From: Cristatella mucedo | Lineage: Eukaryota; Bryozoa; Phylactolaemata; Cristatellidae | DNA: 64,000 bases | Assembly: GCA_009760855.2 (NCBI GenBank) | Contig: WPIO01000001.1 | Location: 6,239,501 to 6,303,500, forward strand | Direction: 5' to 3' | Shown: positions 1 through 9,905 of the stretch, in pieces | How the letters are laid out: each line of letters opens with the position of its first letter | How positions within the stretch are numbered: position 1 is the first letter of the stretch | Notes under the pieces: generated by a model | Told to the model about the DNA's origin: nothing | The model's input: only the letters and a program-made list of their open reading frames with translations | Databases searched by the model: none | Program-made: the position numbers and the translations under genes

Positions 1-545
1 TAAATTTTGAGTTCCGAGTACCCTTGCTAATGCAATGAGCCGCTCCAAGACCTGTTCCCAATGTTCCTCTTGTTGCTTAATCTTCTGTTCAGTTGTCTCA
101 TCTATCGTCTTGCCTTCTGCTAGCCACGCATACAATTCCCTCAAAACTTGATAGCTTTCTAGAGTTGATAGACTTTTCTTAAGTGAGACAAAATTGTAGA
201 AAGATTTTTCCAATCGTTGCAGCCACTTTCTTGCATACACGAGATGCTACCCTTCTTTCGGAACAGCTTACAGCAAAAGCAGAATACTGCATCTATCCAT
301 ATTGAATATATAACCACAGGCGGCACATGTCCCCATTTGCAAGTCTCTTTTGCAATGGAGCTGAGAAAGGCTTCTGTTGTGTGAATCTTTTGGAAATTCA
401 AGTGGGCATAAACCTGCTGCTGTCCCTTTTGCACCAGAAGTTCACCTATGTCTCCAATACTACCAGAGGGCCATGAGGCAGGGTCACTGTAATCCAACTT
501 CGGTTCAACTTTTTGAGAAAGATTTGAACTGTATTGTCTTGATTA
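1..545 (-). pseudogene. hAT-type transposase remnant with TTF zinc finger (ZMYM1-like), truncated by window edge
   Basis: Seen: a minus-strand frame from 497 to 159 reads DYSDPASWP, then YSIWIDAVFCFCCKLF and DWKNLSTILSH. This is the signature of the TTF-type zinc finger found in hAT transposases and ZMYM1-like proteins (Asp before Phe-Cys-Phe-Cys-Cys, then DWK). After one frameshift near 165-175 the frame continues to position 1 as LRELYAWLAEGKTIDETTEQ and HWEQVLERLIALARVLGTQ, the normal next segment of these proteins, so the element runs off the left edge. Family knowledge: the protein binds transposon ends and cuts and joins DNA in the nucleus. The catalytic RNase-H fold would lie outside the window. 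A domesticated host gene is possible but the frameshift argues for a dead copy. Confidence 0.85.
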
Positions 546-1289
546 TCACCAGCCTCTGTCTGGTTTTGTCCTTACTTGGAAGTGGGAGTGCGGTTTCTTC
601 ATCTCGCTCATCCAGACAATTTTTCACTGCAATATTTTTTCGTCTATGACTCGTCTGGCAATTCAGTAGATGGTTTTTTTAAATTTTTTTTAGGTATTTT
701 AGGTAAGAGCCCTTTACTTTTGCTTGCTTTTTGACCTTTCCAGCCTCTCTCTTACGACGTTAAGCCCCTGACCATTTTTGTTATCCATTACTCCGAAAAA
801 AGTAACAACATTTAAAGCTTTTACAATGCTCCTGTACGGTACCACTAGGTGTAGAATGACTGGCAACCAGCAATTGTTATTATTGGCATAGAGCGGCCTC
901 CCGCCAGAAGCGAGAGGCTGCTCTTCCATTAAACTAGCTGCATTACTATGACATCATCGCTATGTATAACTTCATGGCTGCTTCTGTTTCAAGGTCTCCG
1001 GCAATTCAAGTTCTCATTATTCAAAGTTGTGCTTCACCTGTTGTGTCCTTGAATTTGCCAACCCTTGGGAAAAATATAAAATATCCGGTTCAATACACGG
1101 CTTAATTGGTGTCTGACACGGAATTATTAAAGCAGCGTTCAAGCCTATGCTTTATACGGCATATTTGTCTTAAAGCTTTTGCTAGATAGAAAAGCGTACG
1201 TACGGCTCCTTCTCGGGACAACTTTTGAGAGCAGCGCGTGCTCTTCTAGAGCCTATCCTACAAGTTTACTGCATCGACGATGAGAGTAT
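546..1289. other. Stretch without recognised genes
   Basis: AT-rich sequence next to the hAT remnant, perhaps its upstream untranslated part. A 71-codon minus frame (714-929) has no recognisable motif. No terminal inverted repeat of the hAT element could be identified. Confidence 0.4.
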
Positions 1290-1500
1290 TAAGGCGGAGT
1301 CGGCAGAGTCCATATAGAGATTAAAAAAAGACCTGCGTCACAGACAGGTTTCAAAGTTTTTTCGTATCCACGAAATTTTAAAGATGCATCACTGGACACA
1401 CTCGACGCTGTCCTTTCCCTTAAGCTGAAACTGGACGGGTAAACGAGATTGAACAACGATCCGAGATTGTAAGATCGCAAGCTCATTTGGGCAAGCATCC
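1290..1500 (-). mobile_element. LINE family B fragment (linker between endonuclease and reverse transcriptase)
   Basis: The reverse complement aligns by eye, base by base with small gaps, to the 5' part of the longer LINE B copy (about 23690-23890). Shared features include a stretch encoding Lys-(Ser/Pro)-Val-Cys-Asp-Ala-Gly-Leu and the upstream run ending in a Cys/Leu-rich segment. The frame is open for 69 codons, but the copy is truncated at both ends. Its partner copy supports a dispersed, non-tandem repeat. Confidence 0.7.
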
Positions 1501-1717
1501 TTCGAGATCACGAGATCGAGAATATGGCGACCAATAAGAGGGGCACGACGACCGAGTGTTGGACCGAGCCGAGATTCTCCCGACCATCAAGAAACGAAGG
1601 AACCTGGCAGCCGCTAGGGAGCTGCCATCGGCGTGATCGCTGTTCAGATCGCCGCCGTCCATCGACGAAGAGCGATCTCGCCGGGACATTTTGCCGAGAA
1701 ACTCCGAGAAGTGTCCC

Positions 1718-1793
1718 GAATAGCGGTGGCGACAGCCGAAAAGGCTCTTCTGTCGCTACACAAAAGAGGCTGCCGAATCAGCTAGTATTGTTG
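1718..1793 (+). mobile_element. SINE S1, 3' half only
   Basis: It carries 'agcggtggcgacagcc', 'aaggctcttctgtcgctaca' and 'gccgaatcagctag', the body and end of S1 as seen in complete copies such as 6381-6550. The tRNA-like head is absent, so this is a 5'-truncated or decayed copy. Confidence 0.8.
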
Positions 1794-1799
1794 CTGTAG

Positions 1800-3410
1800 A
1801 CAGCAATTAGATCACAGCAGCGAACAGCACGATCGCTGAGGGGAATCTGAACGTCAGTCGATACAAATGGGGGACCCAACTGTAAAGCTGCAGGTCTTAA
1901 GAGCCATGGAACTCACGAGCTTGCGAACGCGAACATTCAACCCCAGCACCTTTTTTTTAAGACCGCATGGACTGAAAGACTGAGAAACCGGGTGACTCGG
2001 TCTCAGACGAGGGAGTGCCAGAGCCTTTCATTTTTTTAGAAGTCGTCAATTGATGTTCTTCCATTTCGGATTATGTGAGGTGTCTGGAGAAAGATTTTTT
2101 AAATTAGGGCACTACACCCACAATACATTCTACAAAACGCATGCATTTCTCAAAGCACTAGTTAGTGTAGTGCTCGTGCCATTGATTGCTGGTAGCTACC
2201 ATTAAGACACGACGTTTACTGGCGGCATGGCTGCACACATTGTGCGGATCGTATGCTGCAATCCGAACTAGTGGAACTAGTAGCCTTCGAGCTTCGGCCA
2301 GCCGGTAGAGGGTAGAATGGTATGCCACAAGCCAAACCTGTGAGGCAGCTTAGGAGGATATATAAGTCAGTGGACGGCAGCTTAATCGGCATTGGGATAA
2401 GCTTGCAATAGTGCACGACTCCGCATGTGACTCGCCGACCAACCGACACGCTTGCCTGTCGAGGCAGCTTTACCTGGACGAGCAAGATAATCGCGGCGTA
2501 GTTTCCACGAACAAGCGTAAGTCTTTCAGGCGGCTCTTAAGCCTGCTTTGCCCCAGGGGTAAAGTGCTTAGGCCGTGCAACTCGCGACGCACACTCCAGT
2601 CCTACAGAAAGCGATCGTTTATAGCTGCAGCGAGCAGAGTGGTAGCCGCTAGGGCTCCAGCGCTACTGCTCGGCGAATGGCGTTCGATCAGCCAAACTTT
2701 GTCCTTCACATTGTATCGTGCACAGTCCACAATCCGGCTCTGCTTCGTCATCATTCACCGAACTCAACTGCCCCCATTCGTGAGGCAGTGTAATAATGTC
2801 GCTGCGGCGGCTACTCTACACCGCCTCAACCATGCCGGCAGACAATTGCCAGCCGGCGAAGTTCAAGCAAAAATCTCGGAGCCCGCGAACTTACGACGTT
2901 ACTCACTCGGGCAAGGGCGCCTCTAGCCACTGATGGACTGGAGGGAAGGTTGATTAAAGGCCTCGTGAGTAGCAATCAGTCACAATCAGCTACACCAGGA
3001 ATGCACGTTTGTCTAGATCAACGTACGACCGTGACCTTCTCGTGCATTCGCTCTGGCGGTGGGTCAGCCGAAGTCTGCAGCCAGCAGGCTAACACGTGGC
3101 CTGAATCAGCACTGGCTGCTCAGTCAGCTCCATCCCGGCCGCCACGTGACTTGCTCTCTTGATCTTTTGTTTCCCTTCTGCTGCTCTCCTCGTCACTGTT
3201 CAGGCAAGGTGAGTCAAGTCTTTCTATTTTCTTTTTTTCTGGGATGCCACCCAGGTCTCTCTCTCTTTGCCAAATCATGCGGCTGTTAAACCCAGACACA
3301 CTCTCGGCGCTTATTTACACGAGAAGTCAGTTGCACCCGCGCGTTTATCCTATCTGCCTTTGACGTGGCCTTTCGTTAAAAGGAACGCTCACTAAACTAC
3401 CAAATCAGCT
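1800..3410. other. Gene-poor stretch with one long frame lacking ATG
   Basis: The only sizeable frame is 2411-2926 (+), 171 codons, opening with GTG and containing no methionine after it. It could only be an internal exon, and no domain is recognisable. A consensus splice donor (CAAG then GTGAGT) lies at 3205-3214, followed by a pyrimidine tract and an AG near 3254. The spacing is too short for a typical intron. A weak LINE A-like tail may lie near 2080-2120. Confidence 0.3.
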
Positions 3411-3530
3411 AAACAAATAGGTCTACCCACTTTCACCTACGTAACAGCGAAAAAATGCGGACTTTCTTAGATAAGGACACCCCAACCAAGCTGGTCCGTG
3501 CGTTCGTGACATCCTAACTGAATTCGCGCC
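3410..3530 (+). mobile_element. LINE family A fragment, post-catalytic reverse transcriptase region
   Basis: The sequence around 3440-3520 aligns to the segment of LINE A encoding 'IAKIRACLNKDTTSKLVHAF'. The match at 'ctggtccgtgcgttcgtgac' followed by 'atcc' is especially clear. Frame is degraded and the piece is about 120 bp. Confidence 0.6.
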
Positions 3531-4261
3531 TGAAATTGAAATTTCACGTTGATCCGTGTAGTAATTGCCGAGTTATGGAATTTTTCAACACAAAGATACA
3601 GTGCAAACGAAGCATTTTTTTATAAAGTCACAAGCATGTCAGTCAACGAGCTGCAAACATATACCTCGATGCATCAAGGTTCACCAAGGTTGAACACAAG
3701 ACATATATGGTGATGAAGAGGTCAGTAAATTTTTTATTTGTACATATGTTGCTTCCGCTTAAATTCCGGGTTAGACGTGGTTTGCATTATCATTCTTTAA
3801 TGCTTTCATTTATGTGGAAACCGCAGAAATCTCAGATCCCATTTTTAGCATGCCTGTCATTTGGACGGCACCCTGAACAAATATTCAACCGTTGGACCAA
3901 TCTTCAAAGGATTTTCTCAGCAATCACCCATAAGCCCTTGAAAACAAATACAGGCCAAAAACTGGAAACTGCGAGGAACAAACGGCTTTTTTATGCCGCT
4001 TGAATGCAGTCAAGCTAGGCGATATCGGCGGCAACGAGCTCCGAGAATTCGGTATAAGTAGCGTCATGGCAGCATGGCGTCCGAAAGATTTGAGATTGGT
4101 GAGTTGGCAAGGCACGGCAAGATGGATTTTTAAGATCTGCTTCTACGGCGAGAACCCCGAGGACTAGAGACTAGTTATTTCAAACCGGTACGCTGAAGTA
4201 GAGAACAAAGGGACCTGCACTTGAGCGGGTGGGATAAGACTTCATTCGAATTCAGTTCGCT
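3531..4261. other. Stretch without recognised genes
   Basis: A 98-codon frame at 3707-4003 (+) has no motif I recognise. AT-rich, no repeat family identified. Confidence 0.35.
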
Positions 4262-4605
4262 GCTTGAAGAGTGGCCATTGCAGACCGGTGGTAAATCTCA
4301 TTGGCTGGCATCCTGTAGCGTTCACGACAGACTAGCCTAGCTGCCGAGTTTTGCACAAAACTTGAGCACCTTATTGCCCACACGTGTCACACGTGCACGG
4401 ACCAGTACGGCTTGTGCATCTTTTTTTGTATCCAAGCCAGTCCTCCGGTTTGGAATGCTACATAGCTGAAAATAGGCATGACTGAGAATGCAGAACTAGT
4501 TCGGTCATTCATCGCAAGGTAATTTTGTAATGAAGAGTTAGTTTCTGAACAACGACTACAGAAGATAGGCCGACCGAGCACACCCTGCAGCTCAAGCTCT
4601 CAAGC
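4262..4605 (-). mobile_element. Old LINE family A fragment, reverse transcriptase C-terminal part
   Basis: In plus orientation it reads 'gcgttcacgacagactagcc' and 'tagctgaaaataggca', parallel to the same strand of the LINE A copy at 13380-13690 ('cgctcacgacagacaagcct', 'cagctgaaagtaggca'). It is diverged, with indels and no intact frame. Confidence 0.65.
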
Positions 4606-4624
4606 GTCGCTGATAGCTCCTATA

Positions 4625-4835
4625 GCTGACATTTGTCCGTGGATTTAAGCAAACGTCTACACACCAAATGACGACAAAACAACTAAAGCAGCTGTGGGCA
4701 AGTTTAGTGTCACCCTGAAACTAGAATGCCCAACCTTCAAAATGGGTCTGGCCATAATAACTCTTCTGCAGCCTCTGCGAGTAAAATCTGGGTGTTCTTT
4801 TTTAAAGCATCTTTTCCTGATTATTGCACGATCGC
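4625..4835 (+). mobile_element. Old LINE family A fragment facing the previous one
   Basis: It matches the part of LINE A that encodes 'DDIRTWMAANF' through 'ESARNLGV'. The sequence between 4680 and 4805 aligns codon by codon, for example 'MGKFSVTLKLECPTFKMG' against 'MGKPSVIEKLERLTLKIG'. It lies head-to-head with the minus piece at 4262-4605 and overlaps it in content, so the two are probably separate insertions or an inverted insertion. Confidence 0.6.
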
Positions 4836-4984
4836 AGCGTGCCTGCCGGTGCTTGCTTTGCTTCAAGCAGAGCGATGTAGCACATAGACCTTTCACCAAA
4901 CATCACAAACTGAGATCGCAACCCCAAGCATAGTTACTCTACTGTGAATTTGACCTTGTGTGCACTGAGGAGAGCAATTCTGGG

Positions 4985-5762
4985 TGATCCGTGCTTGGTC
5001 AGCTTCTTTTCATACTTTATACTCGCCCTCTTGCCGATGTGATCGCCCAGTACAATCCAGGCTTTCACTTCTAGGCAGAAGACACTCAGTTGTACCTTTG
5101 CTTTGATCCCTCCAAGTCCTTCAGCACGTCAAATTCTCTCACCTCCCTTGCTGCTTATATTGATGACATCCGCAAATGGCTGGCAGCAAACTTTCCTAAA
5201 CTGAATGCTGATCAAAACCAACCTACTTGTTATGGGCAAACCGAGTGTGAGTCGGAAATCGGAAAGTTTAACGCTCACAATTGGCTCTGCCAGCATATCT
5301 CCTGTTGAATCTGCAAGAAAACTAGGTGTCCTGCTCCAAAGTGACCTTTCACTAGATGACCACAGCAGCTCCACGATCAAGTCTGCCCACATTTAGCTAC
5401 ACAACAGTGCTAAAATTCGGGCTTGCTGAGACTGGGAGACTACATTCAAATTGGTTCATTCCCTTGTAATTGGTTCATTCCCGTCTCGACTCCAGTAAAT
5501 CGCTTCTTGCTGATCTACCGGCCTTTGCAGACAGGCGCTTACCATTAGGACAAAACTCTGCAGCAAAAATGGGTGCCTAATACTGGTTGGCGGATGCCAT
5601 CTGTGCGGTTCGTCCCCGGACCCGCAACATCGTGGGAACGCCTCAGCGTCGATTTTACATAACCATCTGACCATGCTTCCCCGTACAGAAAATTTTAAGT
5701 GCCTAGAAAGTGATTAGGCTGGGGATTATACAAATGTATAAATAATAATATTATTATTATTT
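4985..5762 (+). mobile_element. LINE family A copy, 5'-truncated, with 3' tail
   Basis: It begins within the conserved 'GSVLGPLLF' segment (here SVLGQLLFILYTRPLADV), then reads AEDTQLYLCFDPSKSFSTSN where the catalytic YADD box should be; a TAG replaces the Tyr codon. A frameshift near 5205-5300 leads to LLVMGKPSV and ESARKLGVLLQSDLSLDDH. The C-terminal part is decayed. The 3' end has 'gcctagaaagtgatta' and TTA repeats at 5735-5762. Non-functional; the reverse transcriptase would have copied its own RNA. Confidence 0.85.
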
Positions 5763-5867
5763 ATGCACCACCTTATGCCCATGATTGTTCATGGCAAATT
5801 TCAGCGTTGCATTGCAATGTGGATCTGAACGTGAGCGTGGCCTAGCTGGTGATCCCGTCCAGCAGTC

Positions 5868-6040
5868 AGAAAAAAATACTAGCTAATTTAACAGCCTCTT
5901 GTATAGCGACAGAAGGGCTTTGACGGCTATCACTACCGGTTGCACTGGCAATTAAGGACTGCCCACCGCAGGATTCGAACTCGCGACCTCGGGATCGATG
6001 TCGTGAAAAGTAACCACCTTACTTAGTGTGCCAGGGCTCC
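5868..6040 (-). mobile_element. SINE S1, near complete
   Basis: Read on the minus strand it has a tRNA-like head with a B box (complement of 'ggattcgaac' at 5971-5980), a 'cggtagtgatagccgtcaa' body and an end at 'aaattagctagtatt'. Transcription would have used the internal pol III promoter. Truncated slightly at the head. Confidence 0.85.
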
Positions 6041-6380
6041 CACCCACGATCTAGATCGTGAAATGCTCGAACCTTACCTTCGGTTTCTTCCTGTTGTCGG
6101 CTTTACCATAAACAAGACATTCCCAGGGCTTTGGCAGCACTATGCTTCCGGCACCCATCTTCAGTCTCTTCCTGTTATAGAGTTTTACCTATACGACTTA
6201 TCCGTCGAGTTTCGGCAGTGCAATGCTCAATGGCTTCGTCCGCTACTTGTTATTCTCGTTGCTGTCTACGCTAGTTACGGACAGTATGCCGCCGCGCACT
6301 TGGCTCTCTCTTTTGCTCCGTACCTATCTGTGCGAAGGCCTGTGAAAGTCTAGCCTGCTCGCAATAGGGGCGGTAGTAGA

Positions 6381-6550
6381 GCCGCGATACTTCGCCCAGG
6401 AGGTAAGCTGCTCGCTCTTCACGACCGAGGTCGTGGGTTCGAATCCTGCAGCAGGCAATCCCCTATTGCCAACTGCAAGCAGTGGGGATAGCCTCCAAGG
6501 CTCTTCTGCCGTTTTAAAAATGAGGCTGTTAAAACAGCTAATATGTGTTT
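6381..6550 (+). mobile_element. SINE S1, complete copy (reference copy for this window)
   Basis: Head 'gccgcgatacttcgcccagg' followed by 'aggtaag' resembles an A box region. 'ggtcgtgggttcgaatcctg' holds a good pol III B box at 6436-6446. The body runs through 'caatcccctattgccaactg' and 'aaggctcttctgccg' and ends at 'gctgttaaaacagctaat'. The head has the look of a tRNA-Lys-type molecule ('ggtcgtgggttcga'), but the anticodon stem is too altered to be sure of the source tRNA. Confidence 0.9.
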
Positions 6551-6679
6551 ATATATTTATTTATAAACACAGATTGCAAATGAAAATAGGTGGTCCTTTT
6601 GCAGCTCTTCGGATGCACTACGGTTGATAGTCCTGAGTAGCTCTCCGAGCTATTGTCTTCAGCTCGTCGATCTTCAGGG

Positions 6680-6788
6680 ACCGCAGAGGTAGTTACGCAT
6701 TGGCAAATTCCTTTGTGAGCTCCCTTTAAAAATTGCATTTACGAGTCGCACAAAACTCACTCACGCACGCATTCATGGTCATGAGGCG
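6680..6788 (+). repeat. Unnamed 105-109 bp repeat (R105), copy 1
   Basis: This 109-bp block recurs at 9550-9654 with about eight substitutions and one 4-bp gap. It includes 'ttgtgagctccctttaaaaa' in both copies. It has no tRNA boxes and no LINE tail. Family unknown. Confidence 0.85.
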
Positions 6789-6867
6789 TTTGCAAGCATC
6801 CTCATGTTCTACTAAATCTCTATTCAGGCACATTACTATTCGCGGCAATAGTCGCTAATAAGGGATT

Positions 6868-6962
6868 TAAAGGCATTCTAGAAAGAGATTGAGTGATCTC
6901 TGATGGTGTCGTATCAAATCTATTATTCTTATAATGATAATAATAATTATTATTATTATACT
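6868..6962 (+). mobile_element. LINE A-type 3' tail
   Basis: The text 'ctagaaagagattgagtgat' followed by 'tctgatggtgtcgtatcaa' and ATT/ATA repeats is the LINE A terminal sequence. A short minus-strand S2-like tail ('ctaaatctctattcaggcac') may lie just before it at 6812-6834. Confidence 0.65.
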
Positions 6963-7559
6963 AGCTATAGTGCTTCGACAAGAAACAAAAGCCCACTAGA
7001 AGCCACTCATGGCCGCCGGCTAGTAGATTCCTTATCAGTGAAATTCGCTGAATCCTGCGCAGATGCAACAAAATTGAAAAGACTAATTTTGTTTGTACTA
7101 ATGCCTTGAAGAAAGAAAGGGAGTACAAAATTAAACACTTACCATAGTAATGGGACACCTGTTAACTTGATGTGCGATTAATTTATTGCCGTGCTGTGGC
7201 TGTCTTGGCCGGCGGCGTTTATGGCTGCTGGTTTATGAGCCAAGTACGGTTTATTGGGAAACAGTTTTACGAGGGTGAGTCACTGCCAGGACAGAAGCAG
7301 GCTGTGGGAACGCGGGCGCGGGATAGGTCGGTCGTGAGCCGTCGCACTGCGAGCCACAGTTGTCTTCGCACACGAAGATGTTTCTGTACCGTCGCAGCGC
7401 TTGCTGTCGGGGCATCAAACTACACGATGCTTGCTAGCGTCTCTTCTTTACTGTCCGCGCCGCCTAGCGAACTAGCAATGACTTTCGTTTCGTTAATTTC
7501 CGTTTAGGCGACTTCCGCACAGGACCCGCGCGCGTTCGTCCACAATTGTAGAGTTTAGT
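6963..7559. other. Stretch without recognised genes
   Basis: A 111-codon frame at 7172-7507 (+) ends with a hydrophobic run but matches nothing I know. No repeats seen. Confidence 0.3.
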
Positions 7560-8340
7560 ACCAAGCGAACCGCGTCGAGCGATCCAATGTACGTACACGA
7601 CGTGCGGTTGCTACCGGTACGCCGATGCTGCGTGCGTCACCTCCGCGCCTACGCGTGGCTCATTAGCGTGGCACTCGGGCTTCGGGCGCTCAGGGATGTG
7701 CAGACACAATCGAACCGTCCGCGGCCACCCACGGCTAGCTGAATATCCAGCTGCCAACTTCGCAAGGCCTTGACCTCTGGCTCATCGTCGAGGCTGCCCA
7801 CAGGTGACTCGCCCGCCCCGCCCCCTCAGGCTCGGTGGCCGCCGCCGCCGCCGCCGGCATATGAGCTCTGAACAACGGCGGCGGCTCCGGCTCCCTGCTG
7901 CCGTCGACTGGGCGGTCGGCGACATCGCTACCATCGGCCATCCTGGCAGGGGGAAATGCTACCGCGTTGCGTTTCTGACGCACGTGCATAACGCGACCGT
8001 GCGAAATGACCGGAGCTGCTAATTCACCGTAACGCTAGCACCGACGACAGGCGCCGACACCCGCCGAGCCCTCCGAAAAGTCAGCGCTAGGTCAAGAGCA
8101 TCCTCGCTGGCGCCACTGCCTCGCATTGCCTCGCACTGCCGGCACTCGGCTGCAGACTCGGCAGCTCACGGGAATCTTAGTTACCGCCACTGCCTTGCAC
8201 TGCCTCTCACTGCCTCGCACCGTCACTGCCTCGCACTGTCTCCAACTCGAACTGCGGCGAACTGCCTGGACTCGGCTGAAGACATTCGGCGAAGCCGAGC
8301 TGCGACCGGCAGCTGCTGGCAGCTTGCCACCCTGATGTTG
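7560..8340. other. CpG-dense block with degenerate decamer repeats
   Basis: GC-rich and CpG-rich sequence including GCC repeats at 7838-7858. Between about 8115 and 8270 a degenerate unit near 'cactgcctcg' recurs many times. Such blocks can be promoters in animals, but no TATA box, initiator or coding start is clear. Confidence 0.5.
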
Positions 8341-8410
8341 CTCGTCACTTCAGCTGCAGGTCCACTTCTGTCGCGATGTGGGCACAGTGGACTTGCTCAT
8401 GCTTGCAGCT

Positions 8411-8474
8411 TTAATATTATTATAAGTATTTTATATATAGTATATTATATATATATATTATATAGTATATTATG

Positions 8475-8511
<37 letters not shown>

Positions 8512-8545
8512 TATAGTATATTATTATAAGTATTTTATAATTCCA
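8411..8545. repeat. AT-rich microsatellite flanked by a 22-bp direct repeat
   Basis: A (TA)n-rich tract is bounded by identical 22-bp sequences at 8414-8435 and 8518-8539, both containing 'attataagtattttata'. It suggests duplication of a larger AT-rich unit followed by TA expansion. Confidence 0.9.
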
Positions 8546-8587
8546 TAAGAAAACCAGGTTCTTGTCTGGCCACTTTACAAGTCGCAG

Positions 8588-8655
8588 CAAGCGAAGCAAT
8601 AACCAAGAGTTAACCAAGAGCAATAACCAAGAGAAGCAATAACCAAGCAAGACCA
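8588..8655 (+). repeat. Short tandem array with core 'caataaccaagag'
   Basis: The core motif appears about four times with variable spacing ('aagcaataaccaagag', 'ttaaccaagag'). Confidence 0.75.
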
Positions 8656-8959
8656 GCAAGGTATCACGCTTTGACAAGCATGCAAAAGCACACACAAAGA
8701 CACCCCGGGCTTTCTGTTTGTAGGAACCCTGTGTAGATACGCCAGTACATGCATAGGCAAGCATAAAAACACGAAAAATCATTAAAAAAAACAACAGAAA
8801 AAAGCATTAAAAAGTAGCTCAGTAAGACTTGGGAAAGCTGAGCACAACGACGTGGCTTTAGCTGAGACTTTAATAATGCAAAACCGATGCAGATAGCGAT
8901 AGACACCGGAAGCCAGACTTCCGAACTTTCGTGACATGTGAACTGAACGCTCGAGCATC

Positions 8960-9090
8960 AGAACCTTCCATGTTACTTCAAACCAAGTCAGAACAGAGTC
9001 CTGACGTCAGTCGGGAGTGAGTTCCCGGCTTTGGGAGCGTGGGAGCTGAAGGCATGGTCCCCTAAGGATCCGAGTTTGGTTAGATGCAAA
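8960..9090 (-). mobile_element. LINE family A fragment (end of ORF), inverted relative to next copy
   Basis: The minus strand matches the LINE A region encoding '[20 protein letters not shown]'. It is more diverged than its plus-strand neighbour. The two form inverted arms centred near 9098. Confidence 0.65.
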
Positions 9091-9103
9091 GCTAAATGGT
9101 TTA

Positions 9104-9497
9104 AGTTAGAAGAGACCGTGCATTTAGTTCGTATGCTCCCAAAGCCTGGAACTCCCTCCCGACCTGCGTCAGAACATCCCCTGACCTGACCACGTTTAAA
9201 AGGAGCTTAAAAACACACCTCTTTAGGACAGCATTTAGTGGGTCCCTGTGATTCGTCCTTGATGTACTTATGCGTGCTGACACTGTGCATGCTGCCACTA
9301 ACCACATTTGCATGCTGACCCTGTGCATGTCACCCCTAACCATGTTATTCATTTTGTTTGTTTATCAAGCATGATATTACTCACCATTCAATTGCATTTC
9401 CCTTTGCTGCAAATGTAAAGCGCCTAGAAAGAGATTGAGTTCTCTGAGGGCGCTTTATCAAGTGCATTATTATAATAATTATTATTATTATAAGAGC
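9104..9497 (+). mobile_element. LINE family A 3' end: last codons, 3' UTR and tail
   Basis: The plus strand encodes [20 protein letters not shown], then [24 protein letters not shown] and a stop at about 9250. The 3' UTR contains the repeated 'gcatgctgaccctgtgcatg' theme, ending with 'gcgcctagaaagagattgag' and ATT repeats at 9460-9497. It is 5'-truncated but well preserved. Confidence 0.85.
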
Positions 9498-9549
9498 ATG
9501 TGGTGGTATGCCAAGCCAGCTTAGGGAGAGAGGGAGGGAGAATGAAGAA

Positions 9550-9654
9550 ACCGCAGAGGTAGTTACGTATCGGCAAATTCACTTGTGAGCTCCCTTTAAA
9601 AATTGTATTTACGAGCTGCACAAAACTCACGCACGTATTCATGGTAATGAGGCG
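9550..9654 (+). repeat. Unnamed R105 repeat, copy 2
   Basis: Same orientation as copy 1 at 6680-6788 and about 92% identical by eye. The sequence after it stutters ('aatgaggcga' three times, 9647-9681). It sits between a LINE A 3' tail and a minus-strand LINE A fragment. Confidence 0.85.
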
Positions 9655-9676
9655 AAGGCGTAATGAGGCGAATGAG

Positions 9677-9905
9677 GCGAACCTTGAGTTCCTGCTGATG
9701 TTAAGCCAGTGTAGAGAGTTGAGAAGTGGTTCACTTAGCAGTTGCGACGTTCACGACAGACAAGCATAGCTGCAACAGCTGTGCACCAACACGAGCGTCT
9801 TATTGTGCAGGCAAGAGTATATGCAAGTAGTGCGGTGCAGACATCTGGACTGGATGTCTCGAATGCAAGGACCAGGTTCGCCTAAGACTTTTGAGCTGCT
9901 TTTAT
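9677..9905 (-). mobile_element. Old LINE family A fragment (C-terminal coding part)
   Basis: The plus-strand text 'gcgacgttcacgacagacaa' with 'gcatagctgcaacagctgtg' parallels the minus-oriented LINE A copy at 13397-13445. Frame destroyed. Confidence 0.65.

Noticed and set aside
2411-2926. 171-codon frame as a gene
   Set aside because: It has no methionine anywhere past its GTG opening, no recognised domain and no clear splice pair.
6381-6460. tRNA gene at the head of S1 copies
   Set aside because: The head has A- and B-box likeness but no pairing acceptor stem, and it continues into the SINE body in every copy.
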